Positions 45,979 through 55,458 of a stretch of DNA of 64,000 nucleotides are shown here, one piece after another. The notes under the pieces were generated by a model. It was not told the DNA's origin, ran no database searches, and saw only the letters and a program-made list of their open reading frames with translations. Both the position numbers and the translations under genes were made by a program. Every line of letters starts with the position of its first letter. Position 1 is the stretch's first letter. This DNA comes from Streptococcus infantis SK970 (GTDB lineage Bacteria > Bacillota > Bacilli > Lactobacillales > Streptococcaceae): the NCBI GenBank assembly GCA_000223255.2, contig AFUT01000008.1, positions 1-64,000 of the forward strand, read 5' to 3'.

Positions 45979-46349
45979 ATTTTTTCTCGTTCCAACGCAA
46001 ATTGATCTAAATCTGAAATTACAAGTCTTTCAGAAATTCCTTCCTTCCAGGGGAAAAACAATCCTCGTTGCACATGTATATCATCCGTTTCAAGAGAAAG
46101 AAAGTAAGCAGAGTTCTGTTTTAATACCGTATACCTTGGAAAGAGAGCTGCATTGGCGATTAGAAAAATCTTCTGATAAAGATCATCATCAATAATGTAT
46201 CCCGACGGTAGTCTTGGTATAAACAGAAAACCATCTTGCATGATTTTAATGTCAAAACTATTAGTGTAGCTAGTTTCTCCCTGCATAATACTGCCAAGCC
46301 CCATATTTAGGGCCTGGAGCAAGTATTGAGCAAGCTCTTTAGTAGTCAT
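45975..46349 (-). CDS. Unknown 124-aa protein of the mobilisation module
   Basis: Soluble. N-terminal helix TTKELAQYLLQALNMGLGS, then strands IMQDGFLFIPRLPSGYIIDD and AYFLSLETDDIHVQRGLFF, acidic end. Overlaps the ATPase start and the end of the gene before it. It may be a split-off N-terminal domain of a TcpA-type protein. No motif. Confidence 0.6.
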   Translation of the reverse strand: MTTKELAQYLLQALNMGLGSIMQGETSYTNSFDIKIMQDGFLFIPRLPSGYIIDDDLYQKIFLIANAALFPRYTVLKQNSAYFLSLETDDIHVQRGLFFPWKEGISERLVISDLDQFALEREKI

Positions 46350-46663
46350 TATTTAACCTCTTTGATGCCATTTGCACGGAAATAGACATTGTAACCAACC
46401 TCGCAAGCTTCAAGATTGTCAAAATCAACCATTGCTAAATAAGACGGTAGAGCAACTTCAGATTCGAATTTTACTTGAAAAGGCGGTAATCCTTTCTGAG
46501 AGAACCAAGCTTTGTGGCCGATAATCTCACCTGTTGGCTGACCATCTTCGAATTTGATTTGCGCTTCAAATTCAGTACTCAAACAATGAATTGCTTGTTT
46601 TTGATCAACATATTGTTTAGCAGTGTTTACTGAATAGCCATTCTTACGATTTTTTGTTTTCAT
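46349..46663 (-). CDS. Unknown 104-aa protein, first gene of the mobilisation module
   Basis: Basic N-terminus (MKTKNRKNGYSVNTAKQYVD), then strand-rich (FEAQIKFEDGQPTGEIIGHK; QVKFESEVALPSYLAMVDFD). It resembles small proteins that precede tcpA/rep genes in streptococcal ICEs and IMEs, but no function is known to me. Overlaps the next gene at TAATG. Confidence 0.6.
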   Translation of the reverse strand: MKTKNRKNGYSVNTAKQYVDQKQAIHCLSTEFEAQIKFEDGQPTGEIIGHKAWFSQKGLPPFQVKFESEVALPSYLAMVDFDNLEACEVGYNVYFRANGIKEVK

Positions 46664-46881
46664 GTAATTTACCTCTTTAAAATTTCATTTTAAAATTATT
46701 GTCAAATATGAGCTCATTCATTCGACAAGACTATTATAGCTCAAATGCTTTTTTATAAAATTATGATATTCGTTAAAAAAATTTATTCGCTCTAACGAAC
46801 TTAATAACGAATTTTTTTATATTGACTAAAGTATTATTTTGAAAAATATAATGAATAATTGAATTAAAACTAATGTTACAT
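46664..46881. promoter_or_regulatory. Mobilisation-module promoter with TAACGAA operators
   Basis: A minus-strand -10 TATAAT lies at about 46733-46738. Upstream are TTCGTTA (46769-46775) and its reverse complement TAACGAA twice (46793-46799, 46805-46811). The spaced inverted and direct copies look like repressor operators. Confidence 0.6.
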
Positions 46882-46909
46882 AAAAAGAGAGGCTCCCACC
46901 TCTCTTTTT
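46882..46909. terminator. Bidirectional terminator
   Basis: AAAAAGAGAGG / CCTCTCTTTTT around a six-base loop, after the 404-aa unknown gene. Confidence 0.85.
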
Positions 46910-46952
46910 ATTATTAAGTAATTAAAATTTTTATCTTTCTTACTGTATAGCA

Positions 46953-48166
46953 TTAAATAATATTCATTTCTGAACCTTCAGGAACTAAGTCCAAATACAT
47001 CCTCTGCTTCATGATACAATCCATAATCTGCAAATCAATATCTTGAACTCTGCTTTTTCCCAAAAATTCCATAGCATTTTTATCATACTTCCAGTTATAA
47101 ACTTTAGTATCATATCCCTTATTTTTTGCATCTATAAGAAAATACAATAAATCACTGTACGGAACTTGATGTTTGGCTATTATCCTGTTTTTATAACCGG
47201 CGCTATTATTACTTCCTTTTTCTATAATATCTACTCTAACTTTTGAATCCTCTTTAATTGCTGAGTAATCCTTTAGAATACTATTCCTTATTCGAAGCAA
47301 ACACTTAACCTCTATCCCGTAAGAAAACAAGGTGCTATTCTCAAGTCTACTTTTAATATTTGGAATAATAATAGTTGCTACATCTTCATTAAGCCAGTCC
47401 GAAACTCTATTATTAAGTTCATGAAATTTGATTGGCTTTCTATCTGAACCTATTGGGACTGTCACTAAAAAGTTGATAATTTTTTCAGTAAATGAACGCA
47501 ATAACTCTTCCTTTCCAAAGGACCATAAAAATCTAAATAATTCATTTCTTCTTAAAGATATTCCCATTAATTGCTTTCTATGTCGCTTCTTCTCTATTTT
47601 AATACTATCAAAATGATATGTACTAAAATGGCATTCACCATTAGAATCATAATCATAATAAAACATCATTGGAAAAATTTTCTCACAAAAGTTTTCCCTA
47701 TTCACACAAAATTCTCCGGATAAAGAAAATAATTCAAGCATACTTTGTTGAAGCCTTTTGTCACATCTTTCATATGGACAAAGTTCAAATTGTGGATTTT
47801 TCTCCTCAATTATGTCTAAATCATGTACTAAAGCTATATTACACGCATCATAAAAAAGTGACTGCACAAGGTTAACCAACTTTACCTTGCCTCCAAAAAC
47901 AAATCCATTTTCGAACATTTTAGATTTTCTTCACACGATTGAACGAATCCTTCAGTAATTAAACTTGATGCAATTTCTTTCCCTTTATGTTTTCTATGTT
48001 CAACAATTCTATCGTTTTGTTCAATTCTTTTTAAGTCCCCATTATTGCCTGGGAAGGTACTTCTCTTATATATTGAACGTTCTAAATAATAAGAAAAATT
48101 TTCTGATACTTCTTCTGCTAATATTCCCTCAATATTTAATTTCAAATTATTACTATGTCCTTTCAA
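46953..48166 (-). CDS. Unknown 404-aa cargo protein (frame broken once)
   Basis: Reconstructed 404 aa; one A is missing near 47918. The start is uncertain: a TTG at 48166 overlaps the AAAGGA ribosome site, and a second TTG lies 21 nt inside. No membrane helix or known motif. Seen: ELCPYERCDKRLQQSM (two Cys), FRFLWSFGKEELLRSFTEKI, WLNEDVATIIIPNIKSRLEN, and KVYNWKYDKNAMEFL. Very AT-rich compared with the core genes. It lies between the mobilisation module and the AbiL-like system, a typical cargo/defence spot. It could be a further defence protein, but that is inference from position only. Confidence 0.6.
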
Positions 48167-48376
48167 AGATTGATATATTTTTTATTTATGTTCTCTATTC
48201 TATTTTAAACCACAGAATATGAAATGTAAAACTATGATAGGCAAAATGGAACATCCGTCTTTTAAACAAGATGAAATAGTAGTTTTTCATCTCGTTAAAT
48301 AACATATATAACTCTATAATCATCTAAGATCATTAGATTTCTGACTCTACATTCTAGAAAATTATCATCACACAAA
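48167..48376. other. AT-rich intergenic region upstream of the 404-aa gene
   Basis: A minus-strand -10-like TAGAAT lies near 48195-48205. The dyad GATGAAA / TTTCATC occurs near 48270-48295. No gene seen. Confidence 0.35.
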
Positions 48377-48406
48377 AAGCATTTCGTAAATTTTCACGAA
48401 ATGCTT
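48377..48406 (-). terminator. Terminator of the AbiL-like operon
   Basis: Stem AAGCATTTCGT / ACGAAATGCTT with a T-tract on the minus strand. A similar hairpin lies at 50838-50866. Confidence 0.8.
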
Positions 48407-48597
48407 AAATAATTATATTGTCTCACACAATAACTAGATAGTTCAAAAAATCATCCATCGACTATCTATGTTTGGAAGTGACAATAAAAGCGAACAATGG
48501 GAAACTTCATAAGTTTCTTCTTAATCGTTACATCATATTAAATAAAATTTTTAACATCCCGTAAAAACAAAGATTTAGAATTTTCAACATAGCAAAA
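48407..48597. other. Intergenic, nothing recognised
   Basis: AT-rich; a GGAAACTT / AAGTTTCT dyad lies near 48500-48520. No gene or promoter was recognised with confidence. Confidence 0.3.
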
Positions 48598-49431
48598 TTA
48601 TCCAATATGAGTAATCTCCATAGCAACTTCATTATTTAATAATATTTGAAGTAGTTCATTATCTATAAATCTTTTAACTCCATAAAAATCAAGTAAATAT
48701 TGAGGAAATGCACTAAGTAACAATACTCGTTCAAGAGGTAATATAAAGTCGTTATACTGTTTTAAAAATATGTCTTTAGAATCTATAAGCCCCTCTTGAA
48801 TAAATGAATTAATTTTTAAATGAAATAATATATAAGTTGTATAAAGAATCAAACTAAGCCAAATTTGATTTTTATCTTTCATTCTAATTTGAAATGGACC
48901 ATTTTCTTTGATAAAAATCTTACACGCATCTTTGAAGTGAAGTTCGCTAAACACAGGATATGTAATAAGATTAATACTATCATCATTTATAAATCTTTCA
49001 TGAAAGTAATTACTGGCTTCCACCATAGGATAACTTAAAAAAGTTTACCATTTTCGGTTGCATTATCAAATAAATTTAACATCTCCTCAATTTTGTTATA
49101 TATTTCGTTATATATTTTTTCTACATCTTTATCTTTTTTATCTTCTTTATAGTGTTGAGCGTCTAAATCGAAAAAGAGATAAATTAAAGAAAAGTCCTCG
49201 CTAGTATATTCAAATTCACCATTAGATATTTCACAAGCAAGTTCTACTGTTTGTTCATATTGGTTTTCTTTTAATTTTTTATATAAGGCATAAATGTTTG
49301 TAGAAAAAATGACTATTTCATAATCAAATTTATGAGAAAAAAGCCACTTTGAAAATTGCAAACCGATTTCACAAGTTTTGCGTCCGGTTTTTTGCCTTCA
49401 GTAATAAATAGTATTTTTTAGTTTTTGACAT
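48598..49431 (-). CDS. RloB/AbiLii-like protein of an abortive-infection pair (frame broken three times)
   Basis: Reconstructed 278 aa with one base restored near 49410, 49380 and 49037. N-terminus MSKTKKILFITEGKKPDAKT (the ITEG start of RloB/Toprim-like folds), then SLIYLFFDLDAQHY (DxD) and GKLFLSYPMVEASNYFHE, typical of RloB. The ATG overlaps the end of the upstream ATPase gene by 14 nt, so the two are translationally coupled. RloB-like proteins pair with AAA15/OLD-like ATPases in AbiL-type phage defence. Here they would protect the host or the element from phages or rival elements. Confidence 0.7.
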
Positions 49432-50541
49432 CAGCAAAGAACCCTGTTCTGTACATTTTCTCTAAATTTTGTGTTTTTCTTATAACCATATCTGTTTTAT
49501 TTGAAAGACTAGATATTTCATTATCTTCAATGATGTAATAACAATCTGGTCGTAATAAAGTATTAGACATATTAGTGGTATTATGTGTTGTTATAACTAA
49601 TTGAAGAGATGGTATTTTATTAATCTTTTAATAATTTCACGAGAAACATCATTATGAAAATATGCATCAAATTCATCCATAAAAACAAAACGAACTTCTT
49701 TTTCAAACGACATATACCAATAATAGAAAAGTGTTAGTGACCTAGTGCCTTTAGACATAATGCCCCAAAAATCTACTTCCTTTCCTGAGTCAAATTTCAC
49801 ATAAATCTGTTTTTCTCCATCAACCTCTTTTTCAAATAAATTATAATCTATACCTAAATCTTTTAAAAATTGATTATAGTTACTAAGGTTTCCAGCCTTA
49901 ATAATTGCTGAGGTAATAGATTCCGAACCTGTTTTAAAACCTCTATACCTGTTTCCGTTCAGCGAATCAAAAGATAGCATTCTATTGACAAAATCCATAA
50001 AAAGTAAAAATACTTCAACATTTTTATCTGTCTTAGGATTTAATGCTGTATTATTCCTAATATATTTAACTAATGATAGATCCTCAGTATCAAAATCAAA
50101 TGTTAGATGCTCTGTACCTTTCAAGTTTGCTTTTTCTCTTTCATTTTTTTGACGAGAGTCTATTACTGTAGTCCCATTAATCAAAACAATTTCTTCTACT
50201 AATCTTAGAAAGCTAGATTTCTTATATCTATATATAAGTTCATCCTTATCAAACTGAAAAGTATATTCAAATTCCGCTATATCTACATCACTGTCTAAAT
50301 TTAAGTAATGTTTATCATATTCTTCTTCTCTGATATGTTTATCTGTCAAATGTGAAACTATATCCATAAGAGCCAGGCCTAAATTGGATTTCCCACTGGC
50401 GTTATCTCCATAGATTAGTGAATCTTTAACAAGGTTATCTTGAATTGCATCAGTATTATATTCGTAATTCCCTGAGGTAAAATCGAAGATTAATTCATCT
50501 TTAAAATTCTTAAAACCTTTAACTTTAAATGTTTTAATCAT
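49418..50541 (-). CDS. AAA15/OLD-like ATPase, AbiLi-like (frame broken once)
   Basis: Reconstructed 374 aa; one A is missing near 49611, which restores LQLVITTHNTTNMSNTLLRP and the end GFFADVKN. Motifs: Walker A IYGDNASGKSNLG near residue 45, ABC-like signature MSKGTRSLTLFY, Walker B FVFMDEFDAYFHND, and the TTHNT H-loop. SMC-like ATPases of this type sense invasion and control a toxic partner, here the RloB-like protein. A strong promoter with its own dyad precedes it. The operon is AT-rich compared with the IME core. Confidence 0.75.
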
Positions 50542-50553
50542 GTTTCCTCCTTA

Positions 50554-50605
50554 GTGTAATTTTTTACACCACCTATATAATACTAAAGAATAACCCAATT
50601 GTCAA
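50554..50605 (-). promoter_or_regulatory. Promoter and dyad of the AbiL-like operon
   Basis: On the minus strand -35 TTGACA (50605-50600), 17 nt, -10 TATTAT (50582-50577), then the dyad GTGTAA / TTACAC (50554-50569) and AAGGAGG. A near-consensus promoter whose leader dyad could be an operator. Confidence 0.8.
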
Positions 50606-50837
50606 AGAATTTTATCTAAGTTCTAGAATCCAGCTTAGACTTGACCTCTTTCTTTTTATTTATACTTCATCTTCACTTCTTGCATCCAACTTGGAAGAAC
50701 CTTGTTTAGTTCCATATCTAGTTTATTTCAGGAAAATTGATTTTCAATTTAAGTTATAAAAAAATCTTATCCTCCTTTTCTTTTCCCAAATTATATGAGT
50801 TTGTGAGTTACTATTTACATAAATGCTAAAATAAAAA
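50606..50837. other. Intergenic with a possible gene remnant
   Basis: No complete gene. A minus-strand frame in about 50657-50715 ends with KVLPSWMQEVKMKYK and stop, without any start or upstream part, and may be the tail of a deleted gene. Confidence 0.3.
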
Positions 50838-50866
50838 AGCACCCCGTAAAAATCTTACGAAATGCT
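50838..50866 (-). terminator. Terminator of the surface-exclusion gene
   Basis: Imperfect stem AGCA-CCGTAA / TTACG-TGCT; TTTTTTATT follows on the minus strand. Confidence 0.65.
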
Positions 50867-50920
50867 AAAATGACATATCTGAGTTTTATCGATTTTTCGA
50901 TTAGAACTACTTTACCATTT

Positions 50921-53530
50921 TTATTTATTCTTTCGCTTATTTACTGATAAACCAAGTACACTAAGAATTGAAAATCCAATTAATCCAAGTACACTTAAAT
51001 TTTCACCTGTGTTTGGCAATGATTTACCTTGTTTCTTAGTCCATGCACCATTGTAAGATACAGGTGATTGAGCAACTGGTTTAGGTTTAACTTCATACGC
51101 TACAAGTTTACCAGTTTCGTCATAGACTTCGATAGCTGTTTCACCAGAACTGATGATAGCTTGTTTCTGTGCTTCAAGGTCAGCTAAACGTTTAGCTTCT
51201 ACTTGTGCGCTATACAAGGCAAAGAGTTTGTCATAAGTTTCTTGGTCAATTTTTTGCTCTTGCAACAACTTGTCAAGAATAGCTTGTGCTTCTTTCAAAG
51301 CAGTTGCTTTCTCTTTAAGAGTAGTTTCTTTCTGAGCAAGGACATTCTTAGCTTTAACTAAGTTAGGCTCTGCATTGAGCAAGTTTTTAAGGTCAGCCTT
51401 GGCTTGTTCAAGAGTTTTAGTTGCTTGTGCTACTTTCTCTTTAGATAGCGTGAGATTTTTCTCGGCGATCTTGATTAGAGATTTCAACTCTTCCAACTTA
51501 GCTTTTTCATTTGCTAGGTTGTTTTTAGCGTTAGTAAGGGCAGTCTGCTTATTAGCAAGTTCTTGTTTTGCTTTGTCAAGGTTTTGTTGCTTGATTTTTA
51601 CGTCAGCATTAAGAGCTTCTAGTGCTTTTTTAGCGTTTTTCAAGCGCTCGTTCGCACTAGCGAGCGTATTTTTTGCATTTGCAAGATTGCGTTCAGCAGT
51701 TGGTGTTTTAAGTGGTGTCGCTTTAAGAGCGTTCAAGCGTTTCTCAATAGTCGCTTGATTTCCTTTAGCTTTGATATTCTCTGTTGAGGCACTTGTTTTC
51801 TCACGTTGTGCTTGAGAATTTACAGTCTGAGCATTTAATAGGGCAGTTTTAGCAGTATTATAGGCTTTTACAATGCTTTCTACCGAGTTAGTATTAGGCA
51901 CTTCAGTCTTATCTAGCTTATTGCCAGAAACTTGTTTGTCTGATACAGTCAAGAAATGAGCGCTAGTTCGTCCAAGGCGACTAGATACGTCCACTCCAAG
52001 ATATTCTTTATTAGCGCCAGCAGACGATAACCCTGTTAGGTTTTGAGCATGCGCCCACTCCCAACCATTAAATAGTAAGTCAGAAATACTTTCATAAACC
52101 CATTTTTTAGCATCATACATAGTATGAATTTCATCACCACTATTGATACTGTTTAAGTTTTCAAGGTATTGTTGAGTATCATCTTCATAAGCAGGCAATC
52201 CATACTTACGAGCCACGTTATTTACTGCTTTGCTATCATGTCCTTTTCCATACTCCCAACCGTCAGCTACATAACCGTCAGTCACTTCATCAGCTACTTT
52301 TACCATGCCTTTTGTTACAACAGTCTTAGGGGTTCCAAAACGCTCACGGATTTGGTTAAGTAGATCACTCGCAAATAGAGAAAGTTCTGTCATTTGTTCG
52401 GTTGTCAAGTTATTAGCATCAACACTGATAGCTTTATCATTTGCATTTCCTTTGAATTTATTCAAATTCAAATTTTCTTGGTTAACCGACTTTAAGATAG
52501 ACTCTACTTTTTCTCTATGTTCTTTCCACTTAGCACTGTCATCCAAAATGTTATAAGGATTATTTACATAGGATTTCAAGGCAGAAACATAGGTATCTGT
52601 AACTTGGAAAGTGTTGATAGCCTTGTAGTTGCTTTCAGCCTTAGAAAAATTAGTCTGCGCTTGATTAAGTTTAGCTTGTGTCTGATTAGCCTTGTTCGTT
52701 GCATTTGTCAAGGTATTTTGAGTGCTTGCTACGGTATTCTTAGCTTGTGTCAATTCGTTATTAGCGTCAGAAATATCATCAGCACGTTTCTTATCATCAG
52801 TCTTGGCTTGTGTCAAAGAATTTTCAGCGTTTGATACTCCAGTCTGCGCTTGCGCTTGCGCTTTTTCAGCATTATCCTTTTCAGCGACAACTTTCGCTTG
52901 CCCTGTACCGTCAAGGATAGCTTGTGCGTTATCTACATTAGTCTGCGCGTCTTGGACTTCTTTTTTAGCACTATCTACCTTGTCCTCAGACTTCTTAACC
53001 ACTTTTTCTTGGTCTGCTGCTACTTGTTTCGCTTTGTCAAGGTCATTTTCAGCATTTTCTTCTTGCTTTTCAGCGTTAGCCTTACCAGTTTCAGCATTGG
53101 CAACTTCTTGCTTTTGCTTTTCAATGTTTTCTGGTGTCGCTTTATCCTTAACTGCTTGCGCCTTATCTACTTCAGACTGAGCGTTATCCTTTTCGGTCTG
53201 CGCTTGGTCTTTTTCAGTCTGCGCTTGGTCTTTTTTGGCTTGTGCGTCTGCTACTGCTTGGGTAGATTTGTCAAGTTTGTCCTTGGCTTCGTCAACTTGA
53301 CCTTTTGTGACTTCCTTAGTAGGAACTTTCACTTCAGTTTTCTTAGGCGCTTCTTTCTCTACCAAGGCTGGTTCGGTTTGAGCAGTTGTAGGCAATGGAA
53401 TCTCTACTGTATCTGCGTGAGCAGTTCCGATTGTGCCGACAAGACTTGCAGTTGCTGCGATGGCAGAAATAACCGTACCCGTATACAATTTTTTAGCAGT
53501 ACTATGACTATTTTCCGTAGCTTTTGACAT
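50921..53530 (-). CDS. SEC10/PgrA-type LPXTG surface exclusion protein
   Basis: Encodes 869 aa, intact. Signal peptide with a YSIRK-like basic start (KKLYTGTVISAIAATASLVG). Long N-terminal coiled coil of KDQAQTEKD-type heptads (residues about 75-310). A globular SEC10/PgrA domain (about 310-555) contains LNQIRERFG, YGLPAYEDDTQQYLENL, GWEWAHAQNL and YLGVDVSSR. A second coiled coil (about 570-780) follows, then the sortase signal LPNTGE with membrane helix and NKRKNK. Such proteins block uptake of a second copy of the same element. Divergently transcribed from the Cro/CI-type repressor. Confidence 0.88.
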   Translation of the reverse strand: MSKATENSHSTAKKLYTGTVISAIAATASLVGTIGTAHADTVEIPLPTTAQTEPALVEKEAPKKTEVKVPTKEVTKGQVDEAKDKLDKSTQAVADAQAKKDQAQTEKDQAQTEKDNAQSEVDKAQAVKDKATPENIEKQKQEVANAETGKANAEKQEENAENDLDKAKQVAADQEKVVKKSEDKVDSAKKEVQDAQTNVDNAQAILDGTGQAKVVAEKDNAEKAQAQAQTGVSNAENSLTQAKTDDKKRADDISDANNELTQAKNTVASTQNTLTNATNKANQTQAKLNQAQTNFSKAESNYKAINTFQVTDTYVSALKSYVNNPYNILDDSAKWKEHREKVESILKSVNQENLNLNKFKGNANDKAISVDANNLTTEQMTELSLFASDLLNQIRERFGTPKTVVTKGMVKVADEVTDGYVADGWEYGKGHDSKAVNNVARKYGLPAYEDDTQQYLENLNSINSGDEIHTMYDAKKWVYESISDLLFNGWEWAHAQNLTGLSSAGANKEYLGVDVSSRLGRTSAHFLTVSDKQVSGNKLDKTEVPNTNSVESIVKAYNTAKTALLNAQTVNSQAQREKTSASTENIKAKGNQATIEKRLNALKATPLKTPTAERNLANAKNTLASANERLKNAKKALEALNADVKIKQQNLDKAKQELANKQTALTNAKNNLANEKAKLEELKSLIKIAEKNLTLSKEKVAQATKTLEQAKADLKNLLNAEPNLVKAKNVLAQKETTLKEKATALKEAQAILDKLLQEQKIDQETYDKLFALYSAQVEAKRLADLEAQKQAIISSGETAIEVYDETGKLVAYEVKPKPVAQSPVSYNGAWTKKQGKSLPNTGENLSVLGLIGFSILSVLGLSVNKRKNK

Positions 53531-53568
53531 TTATAAACTCCTTTTGTACAATGCCCTATGCATTTTAT

Positions 53569-53623
53569 TAAACTATAGTACTATTTTACCATACTTTTAT
53601 TGTTTTTGGATAGTTTATTATAC
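53569..53623. promoter_or_regulatory. Divergent promoter region with an 8-bp inverted repeat
   Basis: TAAACTAT (53569-53576) and ATAGTTTA (53610-53617) form a spaced dyad between the exclusion gene and the repressor gene. A plus-strand -10 TATACT lies at 53618-53623 beside the right arm. Likely operator of the HTH protein. Confidence 0.65.
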
Positions 53624-53662
53624 TTATTTTTAGAGAAAACAGATAGTAAAATGGTAGATAAC

Positions 53663-54001
53663 ATGGAATATAATAAATTACAAAAGCATATCGCATTTCG
53701 CATACGTGAGTGTAGAAAAGCACAGGGATTAAGTCAAGAAAAATTATCTGAAATCGCTGGCCTAGGTGTTAAAGCGATTCAAAATATAGAGAACATGAAG
53801 TATGATTTTAAGATAAAAACTCTTGAATCCGTAATCAAAGCCCTAAATCTAACGGTCGAGGAGTTCTTCAACCTACAATCATTTGAATCAGATCGAGAAG
53901 ATTCTTCAGAAGTACTTTTTGAAAACTTAACAAAATTACCCAAAGATAAGCAAGGAAAAATTATATCTTCATTTAATGAGATTGTAAAGAATATCAAATA
54001 A
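53663..54001 (+). CDS. Cro/CI-type helix-turn-helix regulator
   Basis: Encodes 112 aa from the ATG at 53663 (MEYNKLQKHIAFRIRECRKA); an ATG at 53651 is possible and neither has a good ribosome site. HTH_3 domain: GLSQEKLSEIAGLGVKAIQN, then TLESVIKALNLTVEEFF. Short helical tail. The only plus-strand regulator on the IME. It probably controls the exclusion gene and perhaps the mobilisation module. Confidence 0.85.
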   Translation: MEYNKLQKHIAFRIRECRKAQGLSQEKLSEIAGLGVKAIQNIENMKYDFKIKTLESVIKALNLTVEEFFNLQSFESDREDSSEVLFENLTKLPKDKQGKIISSFNEIVKNIK

Positions 54002-54034
54002 ACCCAGCCAAAATAAATTTTGGTTGGGTTTTAT
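54001..54034 (+). terminator. Terminator of the regulator gene
   Basis: AACCCAGCCAAAAT / TTTTGGTTGGGTT with a T-tract. Confidence 0.85.
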
Positions 54035-54199
54035 TTTACAGTCTTGCTTATTTTAACAAATTCTTCAAAAATTCATTAAAAATTTTCTACTTTTGTTCTA
54101 CCTTTTATTTTTACATACGATTTAGAGGGTGCGGATCACTTCCTCCGACAGTGCTTTTTTGTTGCTTTTAAAACTTTAAATTGAAATGTATTACTGAGA

Positions 54200-54730
54200 C
54201 TATTGTTTAAAATCATTCCTTTTGGTTTCAATTACTCTCACAGCAGCTCTTACTGCATGAAATTCATCAATAAATTTACTTATGAGCTCAAAATTTTGTT
54301 GACTAACTCTTCCTGCCATTAATTTTTCAGCAATTTGATTAAATTCGGTCAAATGATCTCTTACACTCAGTAACATTTCTTTCGTATCTTTTAAGTAGTA
54401 TTTCCTTGATAATTTTTCAACTTCTTGCTTAAATAAGTCCACATTATTATCATGTATCGTTATCTTTTTACCATCAGCAATCCAATCATTCGCCTCATAA
54501 CAAGTAATAAATCTATGTTCAATCGTATCACAAACAAAAATAATTCCACTATCAGATATATACTTTCGCTTTTCTGGAGTTTGTCCCTCGCTTGAATCAT
54601 ATAGCGTCAAACTATTTATCTGCTTAGAAATCCATTTAGGAAGTTGTTCTTCTTTTATTCCAAACCGATCATTAGCTCTTTCAACAAAATGATCTGTCCA
54701 TACATACTCTGGTGCATATGAAAGTCCCAT
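54200..54730 (-). CDS. Unknown 176-aa cargo protein
   Basis: Start MGLSYAPEYVWTDHFVERAN; then RKYISDSGIIFVCDTIEHRF and a helical C-terminus (LFKQEVEKLSRKYYLKDTKE; ELISKFIDEFHAVRAAVRVI). No signal or membrane segment. Soluble alpha-beta N-terminal domain plus helical tail. The WTDHFVERANDRFG string is similar in style to small RelE/DUF4258-like folds, but this is weak. Intact frame; no neighbour shows its function. Confidence 0.6.
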   Translation of the reverse strand: MGLSYAPEYVWTDHFVERANDRFGIKEEQLPKWISKQINSLTLYDSSEGQTPEKRKYISDSGIIFVCDTIEHRFITCYEANDWIADGKKITIHDNNVDLFKQEVEKLSRKYYLKDTKEMLLSVRDHLTEFNQIAEKLMAGRVSQQNFELISKFIDEFHAVRAAVRVIETKRNDFKQ

Positions 54731-54788
54731 GGCAATACTCCTATTTAAAACTTGAGAAAAATACCTATTCTAATTGATTATGAGAGTT

Positions 54789-55328
54789 TTAAATTTCTAC
54801 TTCAGCAATTGGTTTGCGATAACGAGGTGCGTGAGGATTGTGGCAATAAATCTTACCTAGTTCAAGTTTAGGTTTAAACTCTTCAAAGTCACTCGCTAGT
54901 AAATAGCAAGGTTTATAGGCACAACTATTTGTAATAGCTACTTCTTCTCTTAAATCCTCTATAAGCATTTCTAATGTTTCGTACTCGTAAATACGTGCTA
55001 TTTGTCCTTTACCCTCAAATAAGGCTTTGACTAAAATAGATGTTCCGTTACCGTAAAAGACGGTATTAGATGTTATGCTCTCGTAGTATTTCATTTCCAG
55101 ACGATAATATCTATCTGCTCTGGTATCCCCTATAGATACTTCTTTAGGAACCATATAAAAATATCTGCCCTTTTCTACTGCCAACGTGAACTGTCTGCGA
55201 ACTTCTAATTGTTTTAAGTACTCGTCAACTCCACTACCGATAGACAAGGCTCTTCGGATAATCGAGGATTTATCTGAAGAGTGGTTTTTATCTAACCATT
55301 GTCCTAAAAATCTGTGAAGATATACCAT
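54789..55328 (-). CDS. Unknown 179-aa cargo protein
   Basis: Starts MVYLHRFLGQWLDKNHSSDK. Has Tyr/Arg-rich strands (LAVEKGRYFYMVPKEVSIGD; RADRYYRLEMKYYESI) and a C-terminal KPCYLLASDFEEFKPKLELG, HNPHAPRYRKPIAEVEI. Intact. It lies 58 nt upstream of the 176-aa gene in the same direction, so the two may form an operon. No recognisable domain. Confidence 0.6.
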   Translation of the reverse strand: MVYLHRFLGQWLDKNHSSDKSSIIRRALSIGSGVDEYLKQLEVRRQFTLAVEKGRYFYMVPKEVSIGDTRADRYYRLEMKYYESITSNTVFYGNGTSILVKALFEGKGQIARIYEYETLEMLIEDLREEVAITNSCAYKPCYLLASDFEEFKPKLELGKIYCHNPHAPRYRKPIAEVEI

Positions 55329-55458
55329 AATTATTTTTCTCCTTCTTATTTGTCTATATTTATATTGTAGACTATTTTTTTAAAAAAAGCACAGTCTGCG
55401 ACACGATATTGACATTTTATTATGTTTAATCAAATATACATATGGAAAAATAATTATT
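55329..55458. other. Intergenic, AT-rich
   Basis: The promoter for the 179-aa gene is expected here (TACAATATAAATATAG-like minus-strand stretch near 55355-55370). Nothing else recognised. Confidence 0.3.

Noticed and set aside
52722..53527. Plus-strand open frames opposite the surface-exclusion gene
   Set aside because: Shadows of the coiled-coil heptad codons; no ribosome sites, and the minus-strand protein is clear.
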